Shown: positions 30,341 through 40,715, counted from the stretch's first letter. The stretch: 64,000 nucleotides of DNA from Pseudomonas sp. CC6-YY-74 (GCF_002025205.1 NZ_CP019947.1:2704001-2768000); one strand, 5' to 3'. A program made the numbers and translations. Notes: generated by a model not told the origin, from the sequence alone.

Positions 30341-31099
30341 ATGAAGTACCCAATTGCTGGCTTGGCCCGCCTGTCGCTGCTCTGCCTGCTGCTACTTGGC
30401 AGCGGCTCCAGCATGGCCGCCACCGTGGTCATGGCCTTCGGCGAGAGAATTCCGCCCTTCTGCTTCCCGGAGAGCAACAGCGGCATCGAACTGGACGTCA
30501 TAGGCGAGGCGCTGGCCTTTCGCGGACACAAGCTCGAACCCCGCTATTTTCCATTGGCCCGCGTACCCCTGGCCTTTCGCCGTGGCGAGGTGAATGCGGC
30601 CATGACCGACCTGGGCCAGGACCTGCGCGAAGCCGGCGCGCTGTACGGCAATCCCGCGGTGATCTACCGCAACGTGTTCGTCAGCCTGAAGGGCCGCCAC
30701 CTCGAGATCAAAACCCCCGAGGACCTCAAGGGCCTCAGCGTAGTGGCCTTCCAGGGCGCCGCCCAGCGCTACCCCGAATGGCTGGCCGTCAGCCAGAAAG
30801 AGGGTCTGTATTTCGAGCAGAACAACCAGGAGTTGCAGGTATTGGGCCTGAACAAGGAGCGCTACGACCTGGTACTCAGTGACAAGAGCATTTTTCGCTA
30901 CTTTGAGCTGCGGCTGGAGCGCACCAGCCTGTTCAAGGCCAAGACCACCGAGACACATCAGTTTATCGAGGAAGACCCGCAGAATTACCGGCCGCTATTC
31001 CACGACCCGCAGATCCGTGACGACTTCAATGCTGGCCTCGAGGCACTCAAGGCCAGTGGCCGTTACCAGGCCATCTATGACCACTACCTGACCCAGTAG
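30341..31099 (+). CDS. Periplasmic amino-acid-type solute-binding protein (orphan)
   Basis: This 252-residue protein has a signal peptide (hydrophobic stretch to about residue 27, ending SSMAA) and a family 3 solute-binding fold: FGERIPPFCFPESNSGIELDVIGEAL at the N-lobe, AAMTDLGQDLR, and a C-terminal GRYQAIYDHYL. No ABC permease or ATPase gene lies nearby, so it may serve a distant transporter or act as a sensor-like binding protein. The ligand is unknown. It is convergent with the omega-amidase gene 11 bp away. Confidence 0.82.
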   Translation: MKYPIAGLARLSLLCLLLLGSGSSMAATVVMAFGERIPPFCFPESNSGIELDVIGEALAFRGHKLEPRYFPLARVPLAFRRGEVNAAMTDLGQDLREAGALYGNPAVIYRNVFVSLKGRHLEIKTPEDLKGLSVVAFQGAAQRYPEWLAVSQKEGLYFEQNNQELQVLGLNKERYDLVLSDKSIFRYFELRLERTSLFKAKTTETHQFIEEDPQNYRPLFHDPQIRDDFNAGLEALKASGRYQAIYDHYLTQ

Positions 31100-31110
31100 C
31101 GGTCATTCGC

Positions 31111-31902
31111 TCACAGCAGGGTGAACTCATCGGCATCCCGATACGCCGGGAAGCGCTCCCGGTAAGCCGCCAGCTCGGCGGCCTTGAGACTCAGCCGAAA
31201 CACGCCGTCGGCGTCGACCGCAGCGAGCAAGGTCTCACCCTGGAAATCCAGCACCTGGCTATCGCCACTGTAGGCATGCCCCTTGCCGTCCTGGCCGACA
31301 CGGTTGACCGCTGCGACATAACACAGATTTTCGATCGCCCGTGCCGGCAGCAAACGGTTCCAGTGCTGACGCCGCGCCGCCGGCCAGTTGGCGGTATACA
31401 GCAGCAGGTCAGTGTCATGCGAATCGCGGCTCCACACCGGGAAGCGCAGGTCATAGCAGATCAATGGACGCACCTGCCAGCCCTTGACCTCCAACAGCAC
31501 CTGCTCCTCACCGGCGGCGTAATGCTTGTGCTCGCCGGCCATGCGGAACAGGTGGCGCTTGTCGTAGTGCGCCAGCGAGCCGTCCGGACGCGCCCACAGC
31601 AGACGATTGCGGTAAGTGCCATCGGTCGCCTGGATGATCAGGCTGCCGCAGATCACCGCTTGTATCCGCGCGGCCTGCGCCAGCAACCACTGGCTGGTTG
31701 GGCCATTCTCCGGCTCGGCCAAGGCCGCCGAATCCATGGAGAAGCCAGTGCTGAACATCTCCGGCAACACGATCAGATCGGCGCCTCGGGCCTGCTCGAG
31801 CAAGGCCTGAAAATGCGCGCGGTTGGCTGCGGGGTCTTGCCAGGTCAGTTCGGTCTGGATCAGCGCCAGTTCAAGGTCGGGCAATTGGCTTATATCGCGC
31901 AT
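31111..31902 (-). CDS. Carbon-nitrogen hydrolase, omega-amidase (YafV/Nit2-like)
   Basis: This 263-residue nitrilase-superfamily enzyme has the triad Glu48 (VLPEMFSTGF), Lys115 (YDKRHLFRM) and Cys149 (LICYDLRFP). The FSTGF and HLFRMAGEHKHY context is that of YafV-type omega-amidases, which hydrolyse 2-oxoglutaramate or 2-oxosuccinamate. Its start overlaps the end of the transaminase gene by 13 bp. Glutamine/methionine transaminases produce such omega-amides of 2-oxo acids, so the pair is likely to act in sequence in methionine salvage and metabolite clearance. Confidence 0.9.
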   Translation of the reverse strand: MRDISQLPDLELALIQTELTWQDPAANRAHFQALLEQARGADLIVLPEMFSTGFSMDSAALAEPENGPTSQWLLAQAARIQAVICGSLIIQATDGTYRNRLLWARPDGSLAHYDKRHLFRMAGEHKHYAAGEEQVLLEVKGWQVRPLICYDLRFPVWSRDSHDTDLLLYTANWPAARRQHWNRLLPARAIENLCYVAAVNRVGQDGKGHAYSGDSQVLDFQGETLLAAVDADGVFRLSLKAAELAAYRERFPAYRDADEFTLL

Positions 31903-33038
31903 AGTTTCTCCGCTGCTTGGCGCAGGGTCTCCTCGCGCTTGGCGAAGCACAAGCGCAGCAGGCGCAGGCCTTTCGGCGGTTGTTGGTAGAACACCGACAC
32001 TGGAATGGCCGCCACGCCATGCTCGCGGGTCAACCACTCGGCCATCGCCAGATCATCCAGGTCATCGCGAATCGTCGAATAATCGACCAGCTGAAAATAG
32101 CTGCCGGCGGCGCGACTAAAGCTGAAGCGCGATTCGCCCAGCAGGTCGCAGAACAGGTCGCGCTTGGCTTGATAGAACGCCGGCAACTCCTCGACATGTT
32201 CGGGATGCTCGGCCATAAAGTCGGCCAGTGCCCACTGCAGCGGGGTGACGCCGCAGAAACTGACGTACTGGTGCACCTTGCGCAACTCGGCGCTCAAGGC
32301 CGGCGGCGCCACCACATAGCCGGTCTTCCAACCGGTGACGTGGTAGGTCTTACCGAACGAGCTGACCACGAAGGCACGCAGATACAGCTCTTCATGGGCC
32401 AGCACGCTGGCATGCCTGACCCCGTCGAACACCAGGTGCTCATAGACCTCGTCACTGATCAGGTAGATGTCGCGCATACGGATCAGCGCCGCCAACTGAT
32501 CCAGCTCGGCCCGCGAGATCAACACGCCACTGGGGTTGTGCGGGCTATTGAGGATAATCAGGCGGGTCTTGTCGCTCAGTGCATCGGTCAATGCCTGCCA
32601 ATCGATGGCAAAGCCGGGCAAGGCCAGCGGCACATGCACGCAGCGCCCTCCGGCCAGCTCAACCGAGGGTTCGTAGCTGTCGTAGCAAGGATCGAAAACG
32701 ATCACTTCATCACCTGGATGAATCAGCGCCTGAATGGCGCAGAAGATCGCCTGGGTCGCCCCAGGGGTAATGGTGATTTCAGTATCGGCATTGGCTGTAC
32801 GGCCATAGCTGCGCGCGATCTTCGCCGCCACCTGCTCGCGCAGCGCCGGCAAACCGGTCATAGCCGCGTACTGGTTATGCCCGGCGGCTATGTGCCGACC
32901 GACCGCCTCGCGTAAAGCCTGTGGGCCATCGAAATCGGGAAAGCCCTGGGACAGGTTGAGCGCGCCGGTTTCCACGGCGAGCTGCGACATGCGGGTGAAG
33001 ATGGTGGTGCCGACATTCGGCAGTTTGCTCTGGAGCAT
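31890..33038 (-). CDS. PLP-dependent methionine/glutamine aminotransferase (YbdL-like)
   Basis: This 382-residue fold-type I aminotransferase contains NSPHNPSG, ISDEVYEHLVF and the PLP-binding lysine at about 230 (SSFGKTYHVTGWKTGYV). The N-terminus (MLQSKLPNVGTTIFTRMSQL) is that of the YbdL/kynurenine-glutamine transaminase group, which accepts methionine and aromatic amino acids. It is coupled by overlap to the omega-amidase gene downstream. It is separated from der by a REP-type palindrome. Confidence 0.9.
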   Translation of the reverse strand: MLQSKLPNVGTTIFTRMSQLAVETGALNLSQGFPDFDGPQALREAVGRHIAAGHNQYAAMTGLPALREQVAAKIARSYGRTANADTEITITPGATQAIFCAIQALIHPGDEVIVFDPCYDSYEPSVELAGGRCVHVPLALPGFAIDWQALTDALSDKTRLIILNSPHNPSGVLISRAELDQLAALIRMRDIYLISDEVYEHLVFDGVRHASVLAHEELYLRAFVVSSFGKTYHVTGWKTGYVVAPPALSAELRKVHQYVSFCGVTPLQWALADFMAEHPEHVEELPAFYQAKRDLFCDLLGESRFSFSRAAGSYFQLVDYSTIRDDLDDLAMAEWLTREHGVAAIPVSVFYQQPPKGLRLLRLCFAKREETLRQAAEKLCAI

Positions 33039-33048
33039 CGCGTTATTC

Positions 33049-33106
33049 CGTAGGGCGGGTGCAACCCGCCAAAAAACTCGGGCCGGCGGGTTTCACCCGC
33101 CCTACG
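33049..33106. repeat. REP-type palindrome between der and the transaminase gene
   Basis: Two 22-bp arms (33049-33070 and 33085-33106) are inverted copies with one difference, and each arm is itself palindromic (GGCGGGT..ACCCGCC). The CGTAGGGCGGGT head is typical of Pseudomonas intergenic palindromes. It lies between two minus-strand genes and may limit read-through from der. Confidence 0.75.
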
Positions 33107-33138
33107 TGCTGCTTCGGCTTGCGGCTCGAAGCTTGTGG

Positions 33139-34611
33139 CTATTTTTTGTCCTTGCGCTTCTTCTCGGCCTTCTTGTGGTGGCTCATCATGCGGCGCTTCT
33201 TGTTCACCTGGCGGTCGGTGAGGGTATTCTTGTTACCCTCGTAAGGGTTTTCGCCACCCTTGAACTCGATGCGGATCGGCGTGCCGACCAGCTTGAGTAC
33301 TCGCCGGTAGGTGTTTTCCAGGTAGCGCACATAAGACTTGGGCACCGCATCGACCTGGTTGCCGTGGATCACGATCAGCGGCGGGTTGGCCCCGCCGAGG
33401 TGAGCATAACGCAGCTTGATCCGGCGGTTCCTGACCATTGGTGGCGCGTGATCGCCGACCGCATCTTCGAGAATCTGGGTCAGGCGGTTAGTCGGCCAGC
33501 GAGTAATCGCCGACTTGAACGAGTCCTGCACTGATTTGTACAGATGACCGACACCGGTACCGTGCAAGGCCGAGATGAAGTGAATATCGGCGAAGTCGAC
33601 GAAGAACAACCGCCGTTGCAACTCGACCTTCACGTAGTCGCGTTCGCTGGGCTCCATGCCATCCCATTTGTTCAGGGCGATAACCAGGGCACGACCGCTT
33701 TCCAGGACGAAGCCGAGCAGGTTGAGATCGTGATCGACCACCCCTTCGCGGGCATCCATGACGAACACCACCACGTTGGAGTCCTGGATCGCCTGCAGGG
33801 TCTTGACCACCGAGAACTTTTCCACCGCCTCGAAGATCTTGCCGCGTCGACGCACGCCGGCGGTGTCGATCAGGGTGTACTTCTCACCATCGCGCTCGAA
33901 CGGGATATAGATGCTGTCGCGGGTGGTGCCGGCCTCGTCATAGACGATGACCCGGTCTTCACCGAGCATGCGGTTAACCAGAGTCGACTTGCCGACGTTG
34001 GGCCGGCCAATGATCGCCAGCTTGATACCGTCCTTCTCGCTCGGGCCCGGGATGCGCTTGGCTTCCTGACCTTCGAGGACAATTTCTTCTTCCTCACCCT
34101 CTGGCAGCTCGGTTGCATCCTTGGGGAAAGACCCCAATACGGCTTCGAGCATCTGGGTGATGCCACGCCCATGGGCACCGGCAATCGCCAGGGACTCGCC
34201 CATCGCCATGGAGGCGAACTCGGCACGGGCCATGTCAGGGTCGATGTTGTCGACCTTGTTGATCACCAGGAAGCTGCGCTTGTTGCGCTTGCGCAGGTGC
34301 TCGCCAATCATCTGGTCCGCCGCCGACAAACCGGCGCGGGCGTCCACCATAAACAAGACGGCATCGGCCTCTTCAATGGCCTGCAGCGACTGCTCGGCCA
34401 TCTTCGCGTCGATACCCTCTTCATCACCGGAAATACCCCCGGTGTCGATGACGATATAGGTTCGCCCCTGCCACTTGGCCTCACCGTATTGGCGATCACG
34501 GGTCAGACCAGACAGGTCGCCGACAATCGCGTCGCGGCTTTTGGTCAAGCGGTTAAATAGGGTGGACTTGCCGACGTTAGGGCGGCCCACCAGGGCAATT
34601 ACGGGAACCAT
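33139..34611 (-). CDS. der: Ribosome-associated GTPase Der (EngA)
   Basis: Der is an essential tandem-domain GTPase needed for 50S ribosome assembly. The 490-residue protein has two G domains, each with [10 protein letters not shown] (near residues 8 and 205) and its own NKxD motif (NKVD; NKWD), and a C-terminal KH-like domain. A Lys/Arg-rich tail ends it ([11 protein letters not shown]). Start MVPVIALVG matches homologues. It follows bamB, but a strong terminator (34635-34667) lies between them. Confidence 0.97.
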   Translation of the reverse strand: MVPVIALVGRPNVGKSTLFNRLTKSRDAIVGDLSGLTRDRQYGEAKWQGRTYIVIDTGGISGDEEGIDAKMAEQSLQAIEEADAVLFMVDARAGLSAADQMIGEHLRKRNKRSFLVINKVDNIDPDMARAEFASMAMGESLAIAGAHGRGITQMLEAVLGSFPKDATELPEGEEEEIVLEGQEAKRIPGPSEKDGIKLAIIGRPNVGKSTLVNRMLGEDRVIVYDEAGTTRDSIYIPFERDGEKYTLIDTAGVRRRGKIFEAVEKFSVVKTLQAIQDSNVVVFVMDAREGVVDHDLNLLGFVLESGRALVIALNKWDGMEPSERDYVKVELQRRLFFVDFADIHFISALHGTGVGHLYKSVQDSFKSAITRWPTNRLTQILEDAVGDHAPPMVRNRRIKLRYAHLGGANPPLIVIHGNQVDAVPKSYVRYLENTYRRVLKLVGTPIRIEFKGGENPYEGNKNTLTDRQVNKKRRMMSHHKKAEKKRKDKK

Positions 34612-34634
34612 TAGGCTCTCCACTTCGTTAATTC

Positions 34635-34667
34635 AAAAAATACAAAAGCCGCTGCATGGGCAGCGGC
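34635..34667 (-). terminator. Intrinsic terminator between bamB and der
   Basis: On the minus strand an 8-bp perfect stem (GCCGCTGC / GCAGCGGC) with a 4-nt loop is followed by TTTTGTATTTTTT. It is placed after the bamB stop and 24 bp before the der ATG, so it should end or attenuate the hisS-bamB transcript. Confidence 0.85.
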
Positions 34668-34739
34668 CGGAATTCACAGGGCGAAACAGCCAGCTGCACA
34701 GCATCGCCGTGCAGCATAGCCAAGCCCGCTAGCAGTGGC

Positions 34740-35879
34740 TCACTTGATGGTCAGTGCGACCAGCTTGCCACCATTGCCGAACGCATACAGCCAGGCACCG
34801 GCCACCAGCGGACGAGCACGCAAGCCATCGCTATCAATGCGCGTACGTCCGACAAACCGCCCATCCACCTGGCTGATCAGGTGCAGGTAACCTTCCAGAT
34901 CGCCGAAGGCTATATAGCTGGAAAACACTTCCGGCGCCGACAACTGGCGACGCGCCAGAGCATCGTTGCTCCACAGCGCCGAGGAGGAACGCTCGTCGAT
35001 GCCTTCTACCGTACCGTTAGCCAGGCTGACGTAGACGTTGCCGAAACCCTGGGCCACGCCGACCGAACTGGAGGCTTCGCGCTGCCACAGCACCCGCCCG
35101 CTTTCCAAATCCAGCGCAGCCACACGACCTTGGTAGCTGACGACATACAGTTTACCGCCCGAAAGCAACGGGCCTCCGTCGATGTCCACCACCCGTTCAA
35201 GCTCGGAACGCCCTTGCGGAATCGCCACGCGCTGTTCCCAAACCGGGATACCGCGCTGGGCATCGAGGGCAATCACCTTGCCACTGGACAGGCCGGCGAT
35301 TGCCAGGCGGTTGGTCAGCACCGGGCTGCCAGTGCCACGCAGGGTCAGAACTGCCGGGGTGTTTTCAAAGATCCAGCGCTGGCTACCGGTGTCGGCATCC
35401 AGGGCAATAAGACTATCTTCCTGGGTCTGCACCAGCACGATGTCGCCATTGATCGCCGGGGCGGCGAGCACTTCACTGGCCACCTGCGCGCGCCACTTTT
35501 CCTCACCGGAGCTGGCATCGAGGGCAATGATCTCGCCTTTCAGCGTGCCGACAACCACTAGGCCGTAACCGGCACCGACGGCACCCGAAACCGGTAGATC
35601 CAGGTCTTTTTTCCAGATCACCTTACCCGTCATGCGATCGAGCGCCATGACCAGGCCTTCAACATCGGCCGCATAAATGCTGTCACCCTCGACAGCGGGC
35701 ACCAGCATGTTGAAGGTTTTGCCCTGGCCTGCACCGATCGAACGGCTCCATTCCTTCTGCAGCACTACTTCTTCTTCGAAGTCAGGCAGATCGGCAGGCG
35801 GCAATTCCTTTTTACTGTTGCTGCTGCAACCTACAGCCAAAACGGCCAGGGCCAGCAGTGCGGCATTTTTCCAACGCAT
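34740..35879 (-). CDS. bamB: Outer membrane assembly lipoprotein BamB
   Basis: BamB is the beta-propeller lipoprotein of the BAM complex, which inserts beta-barrel proteins into the outer membrane. The 379-residue protein has a lipoprotein signal with lipobox LAVGC (Cys18), then eight PQQ-like WD-type repeats. I chose the ATG at 35879 (MRWKNAALLA) over the one 12 nt upstream, which would overlap the preceding gene, because homologues start with the same MxWKxAALLA pattern. It is downstream of the yfgM-like gene. Confidence 0.95.
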   Translation of the reverse strand: MRWKNAALLALAVLAVGCSSNSKKELPPADLPDFEEEVVLQKEWSRSIGAGQGKTFNMLVPAVEGDSIYAADVEGLVMALDRMTGKVIWKKDLDLPVSGAVGAGYGLVVVGTLKGEIIALDASSGEEKWRAQVASEVLAAPAINGDIVLVQTQEDSLIALDADTGSQRWIFENTPAVLTLRGTGSPVLTNRLAIAGLSSGKVIALDAQRGIPVWEQRVAIPQGRSELERVVDIDGGPLLSGGKLYVVSYQGRVAALDLESGRVLWQREASSSVGVAQGFGNVYVSLANGTVEGIDERSSSALWSNDALARRQLSAPEVFSSYIAFGDLEGYLHLISQVDGRFVGRTRIDSDGLRARPLVAGAWLYAFGNGGKLVALTIK

Positions 35880-35883
35880 CACG

Positions 35884-36528
35884 TCACGCATCCCCTTTGG
35901 CCAAATCGTCGAGCTTCATTTGCAAGCCACCCACAGCGGCCTCTTCGGCAAGCGCCGCCTTGGCTTTTACATAGGCGCTATAGGCATCATCGCTGCGACC
36001 CAATTTCACCAGCAGGTCGCCTTTAAGCTCTTCACGGCTGGCGAGGTAGGCTTGATCAGCATCACCCTCGAGCAGCGTGAGTGCCTCTTCGACTTTGTCC
36101 TGCGTAGCCAGAACACGGGCCAGACGCTGACGGGCCAATTCTGCCAGCGTGTCGTCCACCGGCTTATCGACAATCGCTTGCAACTCGGTCGCGGCATCGT
36201 CCAGCTTGCCGGATTCTACTGCTACCTTGGCGACGAACAGACTGCCGTACTGGGCATAGTGACTGCCGGCAAAATCGCTCTTGAGCCTGTTGGCCAACTC
36301 AGCGACCTTGCCCGGATCAGGCTGGCCACTCGGATTCAATGCGGTTTCCAGCAATTGCTGATAAACCATCGAAGCGCCATGAGCCTGGTTGGTCTGGTAT
36401 TTCTGCCAGCCCTGCCAGCCAAACACCACCACCAGCGCCAATGCGCTGCCAGTGAGCAATGGCTTGCCGTTGCGCTGCCACCAATCCTTGATTACCGCCA
36501 GCTCTTCATCATCGGTACGCGAAACCAC
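35884..36528 (-). CDS. YfgM-like tetratricopeptide membrane protein (UPF0070)
   Basis: This 214-residue protein has one membrane helix (about 24-41) after a short cytoplasmic tail (DEELAVIKDWWQRNGK) and a periplasmic TPR-like helical domain. YfgM homologues associate with SecYEG and PpiD to help proteins leaving the translocon. It starts at a GTG with a good GGAG about 8 nt upstream. Position between hisS and bamB is conserved in gammaproteobacteria. Confidence 0.9.
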   Translation of the reverse strand: MVSRTDDEELAVIKDWWQRNGKPLLTGSALALVVVFGWQGWQKYQTNQAHGASMVYQQLLETALNPSGQPDPGKVAELANRLKSDFAGSHYAQYGSLFVAKVAVESGKLDDAATELQAIVDKPVDDTLAELARQRLARVLATQDKVEEALTLLEGDADQAYLASREELKGDLLVKLGRSDDAYSAYVKAKAALAEEAAVGGLQMKLDDLAKGDA

Positions 36529-36566
36529 CCCAGATACTCCTATTCGCTAAATCGCTTAACTGCCTG

Positions 36567-37856
36567 TCAGGCCTGCAAGACGCAGGTCGCCAAATGGTCG
36601 GCCAATGCCAACCAGGCGATACTTTGTTGTTCACCCTGGCCCCGCAGCGGCTTGCAACCTACCACTTGCTGGGCCAGTTCGTCTTCACCCATGACCAAGG
36701 CGTAAAGCGCGCCGCTCTTGTCGGCCTTCTTCAGTTGACTCTTGAAACTGCCTGCGCCGGCATTGACCTGCAAACGCAGCGCCGGCAGCTGATCACGCAG
36801 GCGCTCGGCCAAGGCCAAGGCCGCCAATTCCGCCGGCTCACCCAGCGCACACAGGTAGACATCGACCTGTCGGGAAATTTCAGTCGGTACTTTGTCCAGG
36901 GTTTCGATCAGCAGCACCAGGCGCTCGATGCCCATGGCGAAACCCACGCCCGGCGTCGGCTTGCCACCCATCTGCTCGACCAGGCCATCGTAGCGACCGC
37001 CGGCGCAGACGGTGCCCTGGGCGCCGAGCTGATCGGTCACCCACTCGAACACAGTCTTGCTGTAGTAATCCAGGCCACGCACCAACTTGGGATTGATCAC
37101 GTAAGGAACCCCTGCCGCATCCAGGCGCGCCTTGAGGCCGTCGAAATGCAGCAGCGATTCGTCGTCCAGATAATCGGCCAGCTTCGGCGCGTCGGCCAGC
37201 AACGCCTGGGTCTCCGGGCTCTTGCTGTCGAGCACGCGCAGCGGATTACTGGTCATGCGCCGGCGACTGTCTTCATCCAGTTGCTCGGCGCGGGCCGTGA
37301 GGTACTCGACCAGGGCTTCGCGATAGACCGCTCGCGCCGCGCTGGTGCCCAGACTGTTCAGCTCCAGGGTGACTGCATCGCGAATACCGAGCAGGCCCCA
37401 CAGGCGCCAGGTCAGGATGATCAACTCGGCGTCGATATCCGGGCCATCGATATTGAAGACTTCGACACCAATTTGGTGGAATTGGCGATAACGCCCCTTC
37501 TGCGGACGTTCGTGCCGGAACATCGGCCCGATGTACCAGAGCTTCTGGGTTTGCCCGCCACCGGCCAGACCGTGCTCTAGCACGGCCCGCACGCAGGCGG
37601 CAGTGCCTTCTGGACGCAGGGTCAGGGAATCACCGTTGCGATCCTCGAAGGTGTACATCTCTTTTTCGACGATGTCGGTCACTTCGCCGATCGAGCGTTT
37701 GAACAGCTCGGTGAACTCGACGATCGGCATACGTATCTGCCGATAGCCATAGCCATCCAGCAGGCGCGCCACGCTGTCTTCAAAGTAACGCCAAAGCGGG
37801 GTCTGCTCGGGCAGGATATCGTTCATGCCACGAATGGCTTGCAGGGACTTGCTCAA
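36567..37856 (-). CDS. hisS: Histidyl-tRNA synthetase
   Basis: HisS charges tRNA-His. The 429-residue class II synthetase shows motif 2 ([20 protein letters not shown]), the histidine-binding AGGRYDGL and LVRGLDYY loops, motif 3 ([11 protein letters not shown]), and a C-terminal anticodon-binding domain. The start [16 protein letters not shown] is standard. It is followed by the yfgM-like gene (38 bp) and preceded by ispG (18 bp), all in one direction. Confidence 0.98.
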   Translation of the reverse strand: MSKSLQAIRGMNDILPEQTPLWRYFEDSVARLLDGYGYRQIRMPIVEFTELFKRSIGEVTDIVEKEMYTFEDRNGDSLTLRPEGTAACVRAVLEHGLAGGGQTQKLWYIGPMFRHERPQKGRYRQFHQIGVEVFNIDGPDIDAELIILTWRLWGLLGIRDAVTLELNSLGTSAARAVYREALVEYLTARAEQLDEDSRRRMTSNPLRVLDSKSPETQALLADAPKLADYLDDESLLHFDGLKARLDAAGVPYVINPKLVRGLDYYSKTVFEWVTDQLGAQGTVCAGGRYDGLVEQMGGKPTPGVGFAMGIERLVLLIETLDKVPTEISRQVDVYLCALGEPAELAALALAERLRDQLPALRLQVNAGAGSFKSQLKKADKSGALYALVMGEDELAQQVVGCKPLRGQGEQQSIAWLALADHLATCVLQA

Positions 37857-37874
37857 TTCATTTCCTTAACAGGG

Positions 37875-38987
37875 TTAGCTGCGCACGATGATTGCGGCGT
37901 CAGCAGCGACCTTCTCGGCCGCCTTCTGGCGTATCAGCTTTTCCAGCTGATCCACCAGGTTGTCGTTGTTCAATTTATGCGCCGGCTTGCCATCGATATA
38001 GATCAAGTTGCTCGGCGAGCCGCCAGTGAGGCCGATGTCCGCTTCCTTGGCTTCGCCCGGCCCATTGACCACACAGCCGATCACCGCCACATCCAGCGGC
38101 ACCAGCAGGTCTTCCAGGCGGCCCTCGAGGTCGTTCATGGTCTTCACCACATCGAAATTCTGCCGCGAGCAGCTCGGGCAGGCGATGAAGTTGATCCCGC
38201 GTGAACGCAGACGCAGCGACTTGAGAATATCGAAGCCAACCTTGATCTCTTCCACCGGGTCAGCAGCCAGGGAGATGCGGATGGTATCGCCAATTCCCTC
38301 GGCCAGCAGCATACCCAGGCCCACTGCCGACTTCACAGTACCCGAGCGCAGGCCACCGGCCTCGGTGATGCCCAGGTGCAAAGGTTGTTCGATCTGCTTG
38401 GACAGCAGTCGATAGGCCTCCACCGCCATGAACACATCGGAGGCTTTGACGCTGACCTTGAAGTCGGGGAAATTCAAACGATCCAGATGCTCTACATGGC
38501 GTAGCGCCGACTCGACCAGTGCTTCCGGGGTCGGCTCGCCATATTTTTTCTGCAGGTCTTTTTCCAACGAACCGGCGTTGACCCCGATGCGAATCGAGAT
38601 ACCGCGATCACGGGCCGCCTCGACCACGGCCTTGACCCGATCTGCACGGCCGATATTGCCCGGATTGATGCGCAGGCAATCGACGCCCAACTCGGCCACC
38701 CGCAGGGCGATCTGGTAATCGAAGTGGATATCCGCCACCAGCGGCAGGCTGACCTGTTGCTTGATCCGGCCAAAGGCTTCGGCGGCGTCCATGTCCGGCA
38801 CCGAAATACGCACGATATCCGCACCGGCATCTTGCAGACGCCGGACTTGGGCCACTGTTGCCGCCACATCGTTGGTATCGGTATTGGTCATGCTCTGCAC
38901 CGCGATGGGTGCATCGCCGCCCACCGGTACCGAGCCAACCCAAATCTTGCGCGTCAGACGACGCTTGATCGGCGATTCGCAATGCAT
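37875..38987 (-). CDS. ispG: 4-hydroxy-3-methylbut-2-en-1-yl diphosphate synthase IspG
   Basis: IspG (GcpE) converts MEcPP to HMBPP in the non-mevalonate isoprenoid pathway, using a [4Fe-4S] cluster. The 370-residue protein has the TIM-barrel N-terminal domain and the cluster cysteines in [11 protein letters not shown] and [16 protein letters not shown]. It starts at [10 protein letters not shown], one base after the rodZ stop codon, so the two genes are tightly coupled. Iron-sulfur dependence links it to the ISC operon further along, but not by shared transcription. Confidence 0.97.
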   Translation of the reverse strand: MHCESPIKRRLTRKIWVGSVPVGGDAPIAVQSMTNTDTNDVAATVAQVRRLQDAGADIVRISVPDMDAAEAFGRIKQQVSLPLVADIHFDYQIALRVAELGVDCLRINPGNIGRADRVKAVVEAARDRGISIRIGVNAGSLEKDLQKKYGEPTPEALVESALRHVEHLDRLNFPDFKVSVKASDVFMAVEAYRLLSKQIEQPLHLGITEAGGLRSGTVKSAVGLGMLLAEGIGDTIRISLAADPVEEIKVGFDILKSLRLRSRGINFIACPSCSRQNFDVVKTMNDLEGRLEDLLVPLDVAVIGCVVNGPGEAKEADIGLTGGSPSNLIYIDGKPAHKLNNDNLVDQLEKLIRQKAAEKVAADAAIIVRS

Positions 38988-38988
38988 C

Positions 38989-39948
38989 TTACTGACCACC
39001 CAACTTGATACGTGCGGTTTCACCCGTGATATAGGGCGTCACATCGACCGCCTGACCGTTGTAGCTCACCTGCGCACCACGGGCAAAGCCCAGGCGTAAC
39101 TCCAGTGGCGCCTTGCCGGCGAGCTGCAAACTATCGCCCTTACGCTTGAGCGCACTGAACAGTACCTTGCCACTGGCATCGGTCAACTGCGTCCAGCAGT
39201 CAGCGACATAGCTGACACTTACCATGCCCTCGCCAGCAGCGACGGCCAGCGACTCGGTAGTGTTGGCTGGTACGGAGCTGTCGGTAGCAGCAAGTTCGGC
39301 CTGCAGCTCTTCGCCAGCCGGCTCAGCCGCTGCCTGCTCTGCAGCGCCGTCCAATTCCGACTCCGCGGCTACTTCGGCGATGGCAGGCATCAGGTTCAGC
39401 TCAGTATCCCCCTGAGCCGCCAGCACGGCCTGATCTTCAGGCTCATCCAGAGGATGAATCTGGGTCATGCCATCGGCACCGTCTACTTCAACCTGCTCGA
39501 TACTGGTTACAGGCGACTCACCGGCAAGCTGCGCGGCCTGCTCTTGCCACCAGTAAAAACCGACGCCCGCCAGCGCCACCAGCAAGGCAAAACTGACGAA
39601 ACGCAGGATGCGTTGTGAGTAACGTACCGGTTCCTCGATATGGCCCAGGCTGTGTACATCGCTGCCTACGGCGTCACTGCCAGTGAACTGATCGAACTCC
39701 AGGACCAGACGACTCTGATCCATGCCCAGGAGTTTTCCATAAGCGCGAACGTAGCCACGGGCAAAGGTATTGCCCGGCAATTTATCGAAAGCACCCGCTT
39801 CGATCTGACTCAGGCGCAGTGGCGAGAGATTCAGTTGGCCAGCCACTTCATCAACGGCCCAGCCCTTGCTCTCGCGCGCCTCGCGCAGTGACTCACCGGG
39901 ATTGACGCGCTGGGTTGTTACAACTTCAGGATGCGCCACTTTCATCAT
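38989..39948 (-). CDS. rodZ: RodZ-like cytoskeletal membrane protein
   Basis: RodZ links MreB to the cell-wall elongation machinery. The 319-residue protein has an N-terminal Xre-type helix-turn-helix (about 18-85, [20 protein letters not shown]), one membrane helix (about 115-131), an acidic, Ala/Glu-rich linker (about 140-225) and a C-terminal DUF4115 domain (from about 235). Two adjacent ATGs serve as possible starts. Its ATG overlaps the pilF stop codon by 4 bp (ATGA). Confidence 0.92.
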   Translation of the reverse strand: MMKVAHPEVVTTQRVNPGESLREARESKGWAVDEVAGQLNLSPLRLSQIEAGAFDKLPGNTFARGYVRAYGKLLGMDQSRLVLEFDQFTGSDAVGSDVHSLGHIEEPVRYSQRILRFVSFALLVALAGVGFYWWQEQAAQLAGESPVTSIEQVEVDGADGMTQIHPLDEPEDQAVLAAQGDTELNLMPAIAEVAAESELDGAAEQAAAEPAGEELQAELAATDSSVPANTTESLAVAAGEGMVSVSYVADCWTQLTDASGKVLFSALKRKGDSLQLAGKAPLELRLGFARGAQVSYNGQAVDVTPYITGETARIKLGGQ

Positions 39949-40702
39949 TGCTCCGACCGATATTGCTGATATTCCGGCGTACCGGGATAAAAACGTTTCA
40001 ATTGCAGACCCAGGCTGGCAGCCGTGTCGCGATCCTGGAAGATGGTCGCCAGGCTCGCGCCGAGCAACAGGCTACGCGCATTCTGCTCGGCCAGCAGGAT
40101 GTAGCTATCGTAATAGCCGCGCGCCGGCACATATTGCTTCTCCTCGTAGAGCATTACGGCCATCTCGAGTAGTGCCCGAGGCTGGCGGCTATTCAGGCGT
40201 AGCGAGCGCTCGAAATAGGCTTTCGCCTGTTCGCGCTGATTGAGCCTCATGGCAGTCAAGCCAAGGTTCTCGAACACCCGTGAACGCTCGGGTAAAGGGT
40301 ATCGCGCGAAGCTTGCTGATAATGCTCGAGCGCCTCCTGATAGCGCTCCTGCCCGAACAGGAAGCCAGCGTAGTTATTCAACAGCCGGGCATCGTCGCGG
40401 CGTTGCGATAACGCGGTGCGATAATGCTCATCGGCCAGCTTGTATTCCATTTCGTGCTGAAACACCAACGCCAGAGCCGCATGCGCATCCGCGCTGCTCG
40501 GGTCGAGGTCGAGCGCCTTTTTCAACGGTAACTTGGCCCGTTCACTAGCGCCTTGCTGCAGGTAGCCGAGCCCCAACTGGATGTAGGCATCACGCGCACC
40601 ATCACGGCCCTTGTCGGTTCCCATCGGGTCGACATCACCTGTCGACACACAGCCGGCCAACAGGCTGGCGATTAACAAGAACAGCGCTGGGCGCAGGGTC
40701 AT
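39945..40702 (-). pseudogene. pilF: pilF (type IV pilus pilotin), interrupted by a one-base deletion
   Basis: PilF is the TPR lipoprotein that pilots the PilQ secretin to the outer membrane. The first frame (start 40702) has a lipobox LLAGC (Cys18) and TPR repeats up to RDTLYP, then leaves frame. The second frame resumes at MFENLGL and continues to EYQQYRSEQ. The homologous junction is DTLYPERSRVFENLGL. Inserting one C after plus-strand position 40289 (making CCGAG into CCGGAG on the coding strand) restores exactly that. Otherwise the gene is full length (about 252 codons) and undecayed, so this is either a recent mutation or a sequencing error. Confidence 0.9.
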
Positions 40703-40715
40703 GGGTATCCTCTCT

